Shown here one piece after another: positions 1 through 21,219 of a DNA stretch of 64,000 nucleotides. The DNA lies in the NCBI GenBank assembly GCA_028571685.1, contig CM053140.1, positions 28,253,501-28,317,500 of the forward strand, written 5' to 3'. The DNA comes from Heterohyrax brucei (lineage: Eukaryota > Chordata > Mammalia > Hyracoidea > Procaviidae). The number at the start of each line of letters is the position of its first letter. The first letter of the stretch is position 1. The notes under the pieces were generated by a model. That model was not told the DNA's origin and did not search any database. It was given only the letters and a program-made list of their open reading frames with translations. Both the position numbers and the translations under genes were made by a program.

Positions 1-831
1 GGACATAATGGATGCTGTGAAAGGGCAGTGCCTCAGGCTCTGGAGGATTAACCCACCCTTAGCTGCTCCCTCTGTGAAGTGAACTCCCAGCAGCCCCTCA
101 GGCCAGCAGAGACATCAACACCTTAAGCGCGGAAGCACACAGGGAGGCTCCATTCTGTCAAGTGACACAGAGATGGGGGCAAAGAGGCAGGTGTGCAGGG
201 AGGAGCGCAACCTGCTCCTGTGCATTCAGGGAGAGATCAGATGTGTAAAAACAAGGACAGCACCTTTCTGAACAAGTGGTGGCTCCATGGTGCCCTCCAC
301 TGGGAGACCCCACCGTGTGCCTCAGCGCCTTCCACTGGGAACAACCCACCATTAACACGTGGCACCATAGAAGTGAACGGCACAGCTTTGTGGGGGCAGA
401 ACCATGCCACAACTGCTCTTCCCAATACCCCCAGGAGTGAAAAGTACCCATCCCAAGAAGTCCACAGGTAAAGCAAGCCAAGGCTTAGTGATACCGAAGT
501 GTACACATGACAGCTGGCAGCAGGGCATACAGTGGCTCATCCCATCCTCCTCCAGTCATCACCTGGAGGCCTGCAGGCCGTGCACACCCTCTCACCCTTG
601 TCCTCCCCTGACTCACCCTTTAGCAGCTACACTAGCCTATCTGCCTGTCCACCCTGTGCTCATCCCTGCCTCAGCACCTTTCCACTTCCTGTCCTCAATG
701 CCCAGAATATACTTTCACCAGGTCTTCCCAGAGAGAAAGCTTTCTGAAGGGTCAGTCTTGGGTTCAGACCAGCACTGTCCTGAAGGCCTGGGAGAACAGG
801 GCCATTCCCATGGGAAACAGGATCACTCTTA
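1..831. other. COPE intron 1, no feature recognised
   Basis: This stretch lies downstream of COPE exon 1 on the minus strand, so it is intronic. I looked for the next COPE exon (the human protein continues LSSPERDVER after exon 1) and did not find it. Open frames here have no recognisable protein and overlap each other on both strands, as expected of non-coding GC-rich sequence. Confidence 0.5.
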
Positions 832-1024
832 AAATGAGAAGAAACAGTTACAACTACCTACTAATAATCAGCACACTGAATGCATTAACTATGAATCTAG
901 GATAACTGGAAGTCACCAAAAATGAAATGGGGTCTAACGGACCACAACTATGACAGCCTCCACCAATCTGAGCCCATTACAACTAGACGGGGCCTGGCTA
1001 CTACCACCGACTGCTATGACAGGA
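832..1024 (+). repeat. RTE-clade LINE fragment, 5' end of endonuclease region
   Basis: The sequence from about 832 resembles the start of the RTE endonuclease frame at 56050 in this window: the same 'aaaatgagaagaaacag' opening and the 'aaaaatgaaatgg' block in the same order. The downstream part is more diverged. It sits in COPE intron 1 and is an old truncated insertion. The following 1025-1400 shows no recognisable feature. Confidence 0.6.
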
Positions 1025-1403
1025 TCAATTATTGTTCCCAGTCCTGCAAGAAAGCATTCTATGGCCCGTTCTGATCCTCACTAAGTACAAGTACTTTATT
1101 AAATGAGAGAAAAAGCGATCTTTGGCAGAAATAACGGAACTAGCAGGCAGAGTAATAATTCGGGGATGCGACCCTTGGAGAGCTTGTCTGCAAAACAAGG
1201 ATAAAGAACAATCCTCACGAGTATTGAGGATATGACGGGCATAGGGTGCCCGCGATAAGTGGGGCTCACTACTATTATTATAAAGAGGGAGTACCACCCT
1301 CACTCGAATGCCTTCCCGGGGACAGACAAAGCCCTCTATGAACAAAGGCCTTACAGCTTTAGAATCTGGAATAAGACAGTGTTAATTTCTCGCTGCGCTT
1401 TTA

Positions 1404-1967
<564 letters not shown>

Positions 1968-4900
1968 ATGGCGAGTTTTTCGGAGCTCGGGCTGTCATCG
2001 TGGCTCGTAGAACAATGTCGGCAGCTGGGTTTGAAGCAGCCTACGCCCGTGCAGCTAGGCTGCATCCCCGCCATCCTGGATGGTGAGTGTGCTGGTAACT
2101 TTCCAAGGGACGTCTCCCCTGTCGTCTGCCTTCCTTTACTTTTCGCAGCTTCTGCCCATGCTGGTCCCGCGAGATGAGGGGCCTCCCTGAACATTCCGGG
2201 CGAGTCGGGGCTCCGGTGGCCGACAGGGCGGTGCTGGCATTCCGCCTGCAAGGTTGACTCTTGTGTCCGCAGACATGTGACGTAATCTTTAAACTTTCAT
2301 AGCCTCAAAGTACACGGAGGGTCGATGAATGACTAAACGATGATACCATGGAAAATCGACAGAGTTGGTATGAATCTCATCATCTTACAAGCGAGGAGTC
2401 TGAGGCTGTCAAAATTAGTGGTAAATCCAGAACATAGTGGTTCTGTGACCCTTTTCTGTGCTCTTCTGCCCCAGCCAATTTTTGCCTTTACGGAGATGTT
2501 CATGGAACATCACTTTCGTATTGCTTCCAGATCTACCTTTTTATTCACATTAAGCTTAATGGTATTGAGAGCTGCTGCTGCAGAGCCTGTGTGATTTGGG
2601 GAACATTACAGAGGACACACAGACTTGGATTTGCCTTCAGGAAGGCTAGAGTGTGACTACCAAGTTGAGGCACTAAGGTGGGAGAGGTAGAAGACCAAGT
2701 GTCATAAAACTCAGATTGCTGTTGTAGTTAGGTGCTGTCAAGTTGGTTTTAACTCAGCAACCCTATGTACGACAGGATGAAACACTGCCCTGTCCTGCAC
2801 CATCCTCAGAATTGTTGTTATGCTTGAGCCATTTTTGTAGCCACTGAGTCAATCTAACTGATTGAGGGTCTTCTGTTGACCCTCTGTTTTACCAAGCGTG
2901 ATGTCACTCTTTAGGAACTGATCCCTCCTGATAATATGTACAACTTAAGTGAGGTGTAGTTTTGCCATCCTTGCTTCCAAGGAGTATTCTGGTTGTATTT
3001 CTTCCGAGATAAATTTCTTCATTCTTTTGGCAGTCCTAGGCATGTTAAGTATTCTTTGCCAGCACCGCAATTCAGAGGCATCAGTTCTTCATCAGACTTT
3101 CTTGTTCATTGTCCAGTTGTTGCATTGCATATGAGGCATTTGAAAACACCTTGGCTTGGGTAAGGCACACTTTAGTCTTCAAGGGGATGACTTTTCTTTT
3201 TTAACACTTTAAAGAGGTCTGTTGCAGCAGATTTGCCCAATGAAATTCTCTTGATTTCTTGACTACTACTTTCATTGCTGTTGATTGTGGACCCAAGTAA
3301 GGTGAAATCCGTGACAGCTTCAGTGTGTTCTCAGTTTATTGAAATGTTGCTTATCAGTCATCTGTGAGAATATTTGTTTTGTTTATGTTGAGGTGTAATC
3401 CATACTGAAGGCTGTGGTCTTTGGTCTTCAGTAGGTACTTTAAGTCTCTCACTTTCAGCAAGCAAGGTTGTCATCTGTGTTATGCAGGTTGTTACTGAGT
3501 CTTCCTACAATCCCGACAACTCATTAATGTATTCCATCTTCTCAGATTATTTATTCAATATACAGAGTGAATAAGTGTGGTGAAAGGCTGTAGCCCTAAT
3601 ACACACCTTTCCTGACTTTAAACTACCTTGTATCACCTTGTTTTGTTCAAATGACTGCCTCTTGATATATGTACAGACTTCTCTTGAACACAATTAAGTG
3701 TTCTGAATTACTGTTCTTTGTAGTGTTGTCCATAATTTGTTATGATACATAGTCTAATACCTTTGCGTAATCAGTAAACCATGGATAAACATCTTTCTGG
3801 TATTTTCTGTTTTCAGCCAGGATCCTTCTGACACTGGCAATTAATGTCCTCATTCCATATCCTCTTCCAAATCTGGCTTGACTTTCTGGCAGTTCCCTGT
3901 TGATGTACTGTTGCAGTCACTTCTGAATGATATTCAGCAAAATTTTGCTTGCCTGTGATATTAATAATATTGTTTGATAATTTCCACATTTGGTTTGCTC
4001 ACCTTTGTTGGGAATAGACGTGAATGTGCATCTCTTCCCATCAGTTGGCCAAGTAACTGTCCTCCAAATTTTTTGCCGTGAGTGATTGAGCACTTCACCG
4101 CTGCAGCCATTAGTTGAAACACCTCACTTCCATCAGTTCGTGGAGCCTTATTTTTCACCAGTGCCAGATTCTGTTCAGCTCTTCTACTTCATCACCTCTT
4201 CCTTTTGCTTTATTTTCCTTTTGTTATTCTTGACATTCAAGAATAAATTTCAGAGTCTCTTGTGACATCCATTTTGGTCTTTCTTTCCTGTGCTTTTAAT
4301 AACTTCTTGTTTTTTTCATGTATGATGTCTTTGATGTCATCCCACCAACCGTCTGCTCTCTGGTCATTAGTGTTCAATGCATCAAATCTATTTTTGACAT
4401 AATCTCTAAATTCAGGCAGGATATACTCCAGGTTGTACTTTGGCCCTTGTGAACTTGTTCTAAGTTTTGTTAGTTCTAACTGGAACTTGCATATGAGCAG
4501 TTGATAGTCTATTCCACAGTTGACCCCTGGCCTTGTTCTGGCTGATAATATTGAGCTTTTCTGTCATCTTTTTCCATAGATACAGTCTATTCGATTTCCG
4601 TGTATTCCATCTGGTGAAGTCTGCATTTATAGTTGTAGTTTATGTTATTGTAAAAAGATATTTGAGGTGAAGAAGTTGTTGGTCTTGCAAAATCCTGTCA
4701 CACAATCTCTGGCATTCTTTCTATCACTGAGGCTCTATTTTTCAGCTACTGATCCTTCTTTGTTTCCAGCTTTCATATCCCAATCACCAGTTATTGTCAG
4801 TGCATCATGAGTGATCAATTTCAGACCTCAGAAGTTGGTAAAATTATTCAATTTTTTCATCTTTGGTCTTAGTGGTTGACGCATAAATTTAAATAATACA

Positions 4901-7900
4901 TTAACTGGTCTTACTTGTAGGCATATGGATATTATCCTATCAGTGGCAGTGGTGTATCTCAGGATAGATCACGAAATGTTCTTTTTGATGATGAATGCAG
5001 TGCCATTCCTCTTCCAGTTGTTGTTTCTGGCAGAATAGACCATATGCTTGTTTAATTCACAGTAGCCAATACCAGTCCATTTCAGCTCATTAACACCTAA
5101 GATGTCAGTGCTTGTGCATTCTGTTTCATTTTTGATGATTTCCGATTTCCCTAGGTGCATACTTGGTACGTTCCGTGTATTCATTATTAATGGATGTTTG
5201 CAGCTGTTTTTTCTCATTTTGAGTCACGTTGTATTGCAAATGAAGGTCATAAAAGCTTGACTCCATCCGTGTCTTTAGGATTGACTCTACTTTGAGGGCG
5301 CAGCTCTTCCTTGGTCCTATTTTGAGTGCCCTCCAACTTGAGGTGCTCATTTTCCAGCACTGTGTAAGATCAAGTTGTGCAGTTCTTAAGGCTTTCATTG
5401 GCTACTTCTTTTCAGAAGTAAACCACCAGGTCCTTCTTCATACTCTATCTAATCTGGAAGCTCAGCTGAAACCTGTCTTCCATGATGACCCTGCTAGCAT
5501 GTGAATACCAGTGGCATAGTTTCCAGCATCCCAGCAACGTATAAGTCCCCACGGTACGACACACTGGCAGACACTTCGGGGAGAACGCAGACCGGAGGAG
5601 GGAATTTGAGAGGGGGTCTGAAGAATAAAGTGGTGGCAAGTAGCACAGTGTCTCAGGTCAGGTGGACATGGATTCCACTCGAGCCCTGCTACTCACCGGC
5701 TATTTGTCCTGGGCAGGTCTCCAAGACTCAGCTTCCCGTTTCATTAAGCATGGATAGTAACAACCTCTTCTTTGTAGGGGTATTGTCAGTATGGCTGAAA
5801 TGGAAAGGCTTAGACCAAGTACAGCTTGTTACTTGTTTCAGTGAAAAAGAAATTGCTGTGGAATTGACTGTGAGTCATGGTGACCCCAGTATGTCAGAGT
5901 CGAACTGTCTCCATAGACTTCAGTGGCTGATTTCTTGGAAGTAGATCACCAGGACTTTTTATTGAGGTGCCTCTCAGCAGACTCAAACTACCAACGTTTT
6001 GGTTAGCAGCTGAATGCATTCATCTTTCACACCACCCAGAGACTTGAAATTGCTGTGAGCTATGGTCAGTTGTGCCCAGTGGGACCCTTTGGCTCCATCT
6101 GGAGGTACTGATGCTGGTCTATCCTCTGCCAGGTCGGGACTGTCTGGGCTGTGCCAAGACTGGCAGTGGCAAGACAGCGGCGTTTGTCTTGCCTATCTTG
6201 CAGAAGCTATCTGAGGACCCCTATGGCATCTTCTGTCTTGTTCTGACACCCACCAGGTGAGCATGCTGAGTGTGAATGAACCAGCCCCGTTTTCTCAGGG
6301 AAGTGACTATACCTCTCTGAGCTGCACTTTCCCATGTGGAATGGGGACAAACTGCAGCTGCCTCTTAGGGAAGCTGCCAGAGGAAACAACATGGTGTGTG
6401 GGGTGTGCTCATTGCAGGGCTGGGGCTGGGTGAGTGCCAGCTGGACAGGGCTGTCCACAGTCTCGTAGCCCAGGGAGTAGATGTCTGCTGGCCTCAGGGA
6501 ACCCACGACCTTAGCAGATGAGTGCAGCAGTCAGTGCGATGAAACAAGATAAGTTCTGTAACTGCACTGCCTGCTGTGAGGGACTGGCCCGTGGGATGTC
6601 TAATTTTGACTGGAGCGGGAGGAGATAAGAAAGTCTTCATTGAGGGGTGTCTCAACAGATGAAGAGAGTCTCTCAAAGGGACAAGTGTGGGGAGTAGCAT
6701 CCTGGAACAGAGAACTGTCAGTGCCCATGTGCAGTGGCGTAGGGAAGAAGCAGAAAGACCTCAGGTACCAGGCTAAGAGTTTTGAGCTGACGCTGAGGGC
6801 ATCTGAGCAGGAAAAGGAAAAGTAGAGGCTGGGGGTGCCATGGAGAGGAGTCCCGGGCAACCTGGGGCTATAGGGACAGAGAAGAGACAACCTGGGGACT
6901 GACTAGCCCTTGGGTAGTGACTAGGGTAACTAAGTGATAAAGCCATTGCTGGGGAGGGAACATGGAGACAGTGCAGGTTTGGGTTGGGGGGAGGCTCGGG
7001 ACCATAGGATATTCAGGGGCCTCACGTACTGTATATCAGGGTGTGGGAAGCCCAGAGAATATCAGGAGACTGGGGACTCTGGGAGGAACCCTGGGATGGA
7101 GGAAAGAATAGAAGGCAAAGTGTGCTGGCGCCCTCATGTCTCCAGGGAGCTGGCCTACCAGATCGCAGAGCAGTTCCGGGTCCTGGGAAAGCCTCTGGGC
7201 TTGAAAGACTGCATCATCGTCGGCGGCATGGGTAAAACGGGCTGGGGAGGTTGTGGCCTAGGACCACCACCATCCCCTATGCCCAGATTCCTGCTCAACT
7301 GCCTCTCACCCTCTGCCCACAGATATGGTGGCCCAGGCCCTGGAACTCTCTCGGAAACCACATGTGGTCATTGCCACACCAGGGCGCCTGGCTGACCACC
7401 TCCGCAGCTCCAACACCTTCAGCATCAAAAAGATCCGCTTCCTGGTGAGTTGGCCCCACCTGCCTTGGGCCTAGGACCAGACAAGCCTGTATAACACCAT
7501 CAGGCATAGGGTATCTTAGGGCCCAGTGGGAGCTGGAGGGGTGGTGCCTCCCACAGGAAGTGATGCTGGGAACAGTGAGACTGAGCAGGGTGGGCGGGCA
7601 TCGACGGGGCCTCACCAGCCCCTATGCAGGTGCTGGACGAGGCAGACCGCCTGCTGGAGCAGGGCTGCACGGACTTCACTGTAGACCTGGAGGTCATCCT
7701 GGGGGCAGTGCCAGCCCACAGGCAGACGCTGCTGTTCAGTGCCACGCTGACAGACACACTCCGTGAGCTACAGGGCCTAGCCACCAACCAGCCCTTCTTC
7801 TGGGAGGCACACGCACCGTAAGTCCCAGCCAGTGGGGTGGAGCAGGGATTGGTGCCTGTATAGAAAGTGAGACAGGCTCGGCCCTCCTTCCCACACCCAG

Positions 7901-10900
7901 GGTCCGCACAGTGGAACAGCTGGAGCAGCGCTACTTGCTGGTACCTGAGAAGGTGAAGGATGCCTATCTAGTGCACCTCATCCAGGGCTTCCAGGATGAG
8001 CATGAGGACTGGTCCATTATCATCTTCACCAATACCTGCAAGTGAGTGCACCACACCTGAGCAGGGTCCAGGCTTTGCTTAGAGCAAGGCTTCTGGGTGG
8101 GCTGATTTGCTGGGGTTACCACACCCGAAATGTACCCAGGTAGTGTACATTGTGAATGTATGTGGCTGCTAACTGAGCAACTAGAAGTTCAAGTCCCCCT
8201 AGAGGTGCCTCAGAAGAAAGGCCTGGTGATCTATTTCCAAAAGATCAGCCCTCAGAAATTCTGTGGAGCATTTCTCCTCTGATACACAGGGGTAGCAATG
8301 AATCAGGATTGATGTGAGAGCGGCTGGTCAGTTTGGGCTCGCTCACCCTAGACTCTGCTGCTGTGCTCTGAGCCACAAGGGCTGGGCTGTCTTGAGGAAC
8401 TCCTGCAGCAGCTGGGGACACCTTGGACTAGCCACTATTCACTGTGGCCTACAGGAATCGTTAAGCCTTACTGGGCCTCACAGGCCCATCTTGGGGATGC
8501 TGTGCCGGTTGTCTGAGACCCTGTAGGGGTCAATCTGTAATACCCAAAGCTGTCATGTCACCACATTGTTCCCTTGTCACAGAAGATTCTCTAGGAGGTT
8601 CTATTGGCTCTTTGCTTAGGTGTTCAGTGGGTAGGAGGGATTGTTAAGAACTTATGAGCTGTTCTGTGTGAGCCAGGCAAGAAGACAGATGTCAGATGGG
8701 CTTTAGCTTTCCTAGAGCTTGGCTGTGAAGGTGAAAGTATTGGCTCCTCAGAACTGAGAAGTTTGGCTGTAGGGTGGCTGTCAGGCATGGTGGGATCCAG
8801 CAGCTTATATGTTATTACTGTCATTTTTCTAGTTTGCTTTCCTGGTAACAGTGCCCACCCTCACCCTCCCATCCCCACAACCCTCATCTCAGAGCAGTAG
8901 TGCCAGGATGGCTTAGGTCTGTCTGGGAGCCTGGGACAGTGTCAGTGGAGAGGATGCCTGGCCGGCAGGTCTGTGGATAGGGCAGAAGGGCTGACCAGAA
9001 CCTTTATTCCCACCAGGACCTGCCAGATCCTGTGCATGATGCTGCGCAAGTTCAACTTCCCCACCGTGGCGCTGCACTCAATGATGAAACAGGTGTGATG
9101 TCGTGCCTGGCCAGCCCACCCACCCAGGGACACCCTTCTGTCCCAGTCCGCGTGGCCTGTCATCTGCTGGGCCTTCATAATGTTTGCCTGGCCTTTTGAG
9201 CCCTGTGTGAGCAGGGCTGTCCTGGCCGTGCCCCTTCCCCATCCTCACACAGGATGTGCCCACATGTTGCTGTGAAGCTCCCTGATCCTGCTTTCTCCCT
9301 GCCCTGGTGCAGAAAGAACGCTTTGCTGCCCTGGCTAAGTTTAAATCCAGCATCTACCGGATCCTGATCGCAACAGATGTGGCATCCCGGTGAGAGGCAT
9401 GGAGCCTGACTCCATCTCTGTCCAGGGTGCTCCCTCTCCAAGATGGTGTTGGGCAAGTCCCATCCTCCACCTTCCCCTCCTGGGTGCTGAGCTGTGTGGC
9501 TTGTCCCTCCAGGGGCCTGGACATTCCCACTGTACAGGTGGTCATCAACCATAACACCCCTGGGCTCCCCAAGATCTACATTCACCGTGTCGGCCGCACA
9601 GCCCGTGCAGGTGAGCCCCAGGTCCCATCACACTCTGTAACTTCACCCATGTTCTCTTGCCCACTGTGGCTGTGAGTGGATTTCTGAGTCCCAATAGATA
9701 TGATGCCACCAAACAGGATTTGGCATCCGGGTTCAGACTCCCAAACTCTGGTCTCTATGACATCCTACCCTTCCCCTCACCACCCCCCTGCACCCCCCAG
9801 CCCAGGAGACCTTCATCTCTTCACTTCCTAAGGGGTGGGCAGGGGTTCGGGTGTTCCAGAAGATTCTGTCTTGCCAAAAGCAGGGAGAGATGTGTTTTCT
9901 GGGATCAGGTGAGGCCCGGGCCTTCTCTGCTGACCCTGTGGCCTCAGGCAGATCACGCCACCTCTCTGGACTTAGTGATGGGGAACAAAAATGGCAGATC
10001 CTCCTTGGAGCTATTCGAGAGTCATGCAGTGGACCCCCACATAATAGCTCTTTGTATTCCACAGAAGGGGTATAAAGAAATGGAGCCACAGGGATCTGGG
10101 CTGAGGCACTCAGGGCTTTTTGCTAACACACCTTCACTTGGATTCTCAGCCATGCCAGGAAGGGAAATCAATGCATTGTCAATGCTGTGTAGAGTGGCAG
10201 AATGGGCAGGTGGAACAGCTGCCACCCCGGGACACACCCACCTATACATGGAGGTCAGGCTAGGGGTGAGCCCTGACTCTGGGCTTGTTCTGCTTCCCCC
10301 CACCCCTCTGAGCTGCTCAGCGCTGGGCCCCTGCCTTCTGCTTACCCGTACCCCAGTCCTGGCATACAACGAGTGACTGGCTGTGGTGCCCCTGTAGGGC
10401 GGCAGGGCATGGCCATCACACTGGTGACACAGTATGACATCCATCTGGTCCACGCCATTGAGGAGCAGATCAGTGAGTAGGCTGGGGGCAAGTGGGTGGT
10501 GGACACATCACACTGGGTCTCCCTCCCACCCCGATCTCTCAGGGCCTTGCTACCGCTTCACACCTTGCATGCCCTTCCCATGGGGAGTTGACTCCCACTG
10601 CCATGCCCACTAGAGAAGAAGCTGGATGAGTTCTCTGTGGAGGAGGCCGAAGTGTTGCAGATCCTCACTCAGGTCAATGTGGTGCGGCGGGAATGTGAGA
10701 TTGTGAGTTGGAGTTTGGGCAGGTGGGCAGGGGACTGGTCCCTCGAGTTGGGCCCCTGTGATAAGTCTCTCCCTTCCCCAGAAACTAGAGGCAGCCAACT
10801 TTGATGAGAAGAAGGAGATCAACAAGCGCAAACAGCTGATCCTGGAAGGGAAGGTGAGGCAGCCAGGCAGAGGGTCCAGGGTTTCCGGCAGGGAGGGACT

Positions 10901-11117
10901 ACCCTGCTGACCACCGCCTCTGGCCCCCTACATGCAGGACCCTGACCTGGAGGCCAAACGCAAGACTGAGCTGGCTAAGATCAAGCAGAAGAATCGACGC
11001 TTCAAGGAGAAGGTGGAGCAGACGCTACAACAGCAGGCTAGCAAGAGGCCCAGGGGGCGTCCACCCAGGGCCCAGCCAGGGTCCCACACAGCCCTGCAAA
11101 CCAAGGGCCCAGCCTGA
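1968..11117 (+). CDS. DDX49: DEAD-box RNA helicase DDX49, complete, 13 coding exons
   Basis: Coding exons: 1968-2082, 6133-6256, 7146-7231, 7323-7444, 7630-7817, 7901-8041, 9017-9092, 9313-9389, 9513-9610, 10398-10472, 10614-10702, 10782-10853, 10938-11117. All introns are GT/AG and the exons join in frame to 480 residues, against 483 in human. The order of helicase motifs is complete: Q motif around GLKQPTPVQ (22-30), AKTGSGKT (46-53), PTRELA, TPGRL, DEAD (152-155), SAT (186-188), IIFTNT, ATDVASRG and [10 protein letters not shown] (334-343). The basic lysine-rich C-terminus is also present. The family member is an ATP-dependent RNA helicase of the nucleolus, linked to pre-rRNA processing. 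The start is the ATG matching the human MA-F-ELGLSSW N-terminus. Intron 1 (about 4 kb) is inflated by an RTE LINE and a SINE. The gene looks intact. Confidence 0.96.
2722..5590 (-). repeat. RTE-clade (BovB-like) LINE, nearly full length, minus strand
   Basis: Read from right to left it has the 5' leader (5240-5590), the endonuclease region starting near 5215 (frames with [20 protein letters not shown]-like residues), the reverse-transcriptase region and the characteristic 3' end at 2722 ('gttaggtgctgtcaagttgg' on the plus strand). It matches the plus-strand copy at 55690-58812 throughout in the same order. It has many frame interruptions and is an old, dead insertion in DDX49 intron 1. Confidence 0.88.
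5865..6050 (-). repeat. AfroSINE, minus strand, DDX49 intron 1
   Basis: The minus strand gives the tRNA-like head near 6045 (box B-like 'gagtctgctgag' region degraded), the 'ggtgatctacttccaagaaatcagccactg' type body and the RTE-like tail. It ends about 80 bp before DDX49 exon 2. This is a long-form AfroSINE. Confidence 0.75.
8125..8315 (+). repeat. AfroSINE, long form, DDX49 intron 6
   Basis: It has the 'ggctgctaactgag...aagttcaagtcc' head, the 'cagaagaaaggcctggtgat' body and a degenerate tail ending near 'gaatcaggattgatg'. It lies between DDX49 exons 6 and 7 and is not near a splice site. Confidence 0.8.
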
Positions 11118-12349
11118 GTCTGCAGTGGTACTTACCTACCTAGGACCCACCTGAGACTCCTTTATTAAGCCCAGGGTCTGAGAGACCTGTCTCTACACCC
11201 AGAACTGTCTCCCCTGGACACGGCTACATGTCCTCGACCCCCTCAGGGACCACCTTGGAGAGCAGCCCATGGCTTTCACCTTGTGACCGAGGGCCAGCCC
11301 ACAGTTCTGTGGTCAGACCAAACTCAACACATTGGCACCCTCCACCCAGGGTCCCCTCTGGCCTCAGTTTCACCCCTGTCTTGGGTGGAGTTTCACCTCA
11401 TGAGGAGGGGGTTTGGGAGCCTCTAGAGTGATGTGTCGTATGCAGGAAGTGTTTAATAAATGCTTTTGGTCTTCTGACTCTCCAGGTTTGGGTACAGGGA
11501 GGTAGATGTGGGCACCTGTGTATCTCAGATCTCCAGAATGTTCTCCCCACCACCCACTCCCATTCACCAGTCCCAGCAGCTCAGGCCCAAAGCCCCAAAG
11601 ACCAGCCAAAGCTATGTTGCTGGCCATTTTCACTGTCAGTCCTCAGGCCAGTGATGCCCCATCTCTGGGCCACAGTTTCCTTATCCAGAAAATGAGCCTA
11701 ACAGTAGTGCCACCCTCCCAGCACCCCACTTAGGTTTCTGGGAGTTCACCCTGAGGAAAACCAGCCAGTGCCCAGTGGACACAGCTGTGTTCTAGCAGCT
11801 TCCTTGTCTGCCATCCTGACTCCTCTGGGGTTGTGGCATGTCCTGTGAGCACCAGCCTACTTGCCAGACAAGACTCTGCCTACCGCTGAGAAAGCATTCT
11901 CTCCCCTAGACTCAGCAGAGACAACAGTCAAGGCCAGACGGGGTCAGGACAGACAAGGGCTGAACCCAAGGGGATGGGGTTGCAGTGTCAGGCAGGGTGG
12001 GGCACTGGCTATGGAGGTCCCCTGAGCCTTGCTGTCATCTGGCTGGCGGAGGCATCACAAGACACAGTGTCACAAAGTATGCCATGAGGACGTGGGGAGA
12101 GGGGCGACGACTAGTTGAGTTCCCACACACCACACATGCTTGCAGCCACGCTTGGAAATGTAATCTGGGTGCCAGCATGCACCCTAGGATTCTAGGAACT
12201 CTATACAGTGAAAAGCTCAAAAACATCCCCAAGCTGGGCTCCTCGGTTCCTGCCAAGGCAATTGGGCCCAACTCTGCTGCCTGTGGCCTTGACTGCACCC
12301 CAGAAATCGTCCCATACAGAACCAGCTCTGCCAGTCCCTAGCAGTCAGC
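11118..12349. other. Convergent 3' UTR region of DDX49 and HOMER3
   Basis: The two stop codons are 1.2 kb apart. A plus-strand AATAAA at 11455-11460 is a natural DDX49 polyadenylation signal, giving a 3' UTR of about 350 bases. On the minus strand an ATTAAA (11458-11453) overlaps it and another AATAAA lies at 11166-11161; either could end HOMER3. No other gene was recognised here. Confidence 0.6.
11455..11460 (+). terminator. DDX49 polyadenylation signal AATAAA
   Basis: It is the only canonical AATAAA on the plus strand in the first 1.2 kb after the DDX49 stop, and a T/G-rich stretch follows. The 9-mer TTTAATAAA also reads ATTAAA on the minus strand. Confidence 0.7.
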
Positions 12350-20008
<7,659 letters not shown>

Positions 20009-20066
20009 TGGTCAAGCCGGGCAGGGCAGGCTCCAAGGGGCGGCCAGAGGCAGGCAGGAGCTGCTG

Positions 20067-20430
20067 ATTCAAAGGGTTAGGCGCTGGACCGCTAACCGAA
20101 AGGCTGGCCTTCATACCTACCCAGAAGTGCCTCAGAAACAAGGACTGGCTATCTATCTCCCTGGTGCTGTAGTGGTTAAGAGCTTTGGCTGCCAACCAAA
20201 ATGTTAGCAGTTCGAATCCACAGGTGCTTCTCAGAAACTATAGGGGTAGTTCCGCTGTGGCCTGTAGGGTTGCTATGAATCAGAACCTACTGGAGAGCAC
20301 CACTGTTTGTTGTTGTTTTGTATCTACTTCCAAAAGGAAGTAGAAAACCCTATGGAGCACAGTTCTACTCTGCACACTTGGGTCCCCATAGGAGTCAGAA
20401 TCAACTCAAAGGCAAGGAACAGCAACAACC
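20067..20430 (+). repeat. Long-form AfroSINE split by a younger AfroSINE
   Basis: The outer SINE runs 20067-20170 and resumes at about 20321-20430 ('ccctatggagcacagttcta'). The matching outer SINE in copy B (59515-59720) is uninterrupted. It sits immediately upstream of the HOMER3 start-codon exon, within the first intron or the edge of the 5' UTR exon. Confidence 0.82.
20161..20320 (+). repeat. Young AfroSINE, short form, nested
   Basis: It begins 'ctggtgctgtagtggttaag' and ends in 'tttgttgttgttttg'. Flanking 11-mers TATCTATCTCC and TATCTACTTCC look like a target-site duplication with two differences. The duplicate copy B lacks this insertion. Confidence 0.85.
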
Positions 20431-21219
20431 TCTTCTCAGAAAACCCCCACATCATGGGGGACAGGAGACCCCACGCCGGGGGAGGCCAGATGCAGGAGCC
20501 TGAGGGGCCTCGGGAGCCCAGAGGTCTCCTCTCAGCATCCCTGGAATCACAGTGTGAACCCTCACTGCCCTAGTCACTTGAGATATCCTGTGAGCCCAAA
20601 CAATCCCAGGCTAAGGGGATATTACTTTCCACCAGATCCACCCAGCACACCCCAAACTAGGATACCCCCAACAAAAAGTAGGCCATGTCCAGGTGCCAAC
20701 TGGGAGGCCAGACCCTGTTGGACCCATGAGGGAGCCTCAGCTCTGACCCCAGGAGGATGATACCCCTAGGAGTCAGAGTCCAAATCCCCAGAGGGACCTT
20801 GGTAGAAAGACAAGATGTAGGTACACAGGTCCACCTAGAGGCAGGGTGGACTCCAGATAGGGGCCTGGGCTCCCCAGCCTCCCCACAGGTTCCTCCAGCT
20901 AACACCCTGCAGAAGCGAGGACCAAGCAGCCTGTTAGGAGACCTACTGTCCAGCCTCCTGCACATCCAAACCTGCAATCAGGGAATCTATGGAGACCTGG
21001 GGAGGGTCAGGGATTGGGGAGTTAAGCGGGGAGGGGAGCCCGACCCAGATGCCTCAGTGGTCACAGTGGGGTGCCTCCCCCCACCGCACCGGTCATGGGC
21101 AGCTGCTGTCCAGGTCACAGGTCTGAAACCCGAGTCCCTGGGCTGGGGGAGGGGTGGCTGCTCTGATCAGGGCTAGGGGCGGGTCTAGGGCTGGACCGAA
21201 GTCAGGACACGCCGGGGTC

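Noticed and set aside
9657-10376. Plus-strand frame of 239 residues between DDX49 exons 9 and 10
   Set aside because: It lies wholly in DDX49 intron 9; flanking exons join in frame without it and it matches nothing in DDX49 or elsewhere that I recognise.
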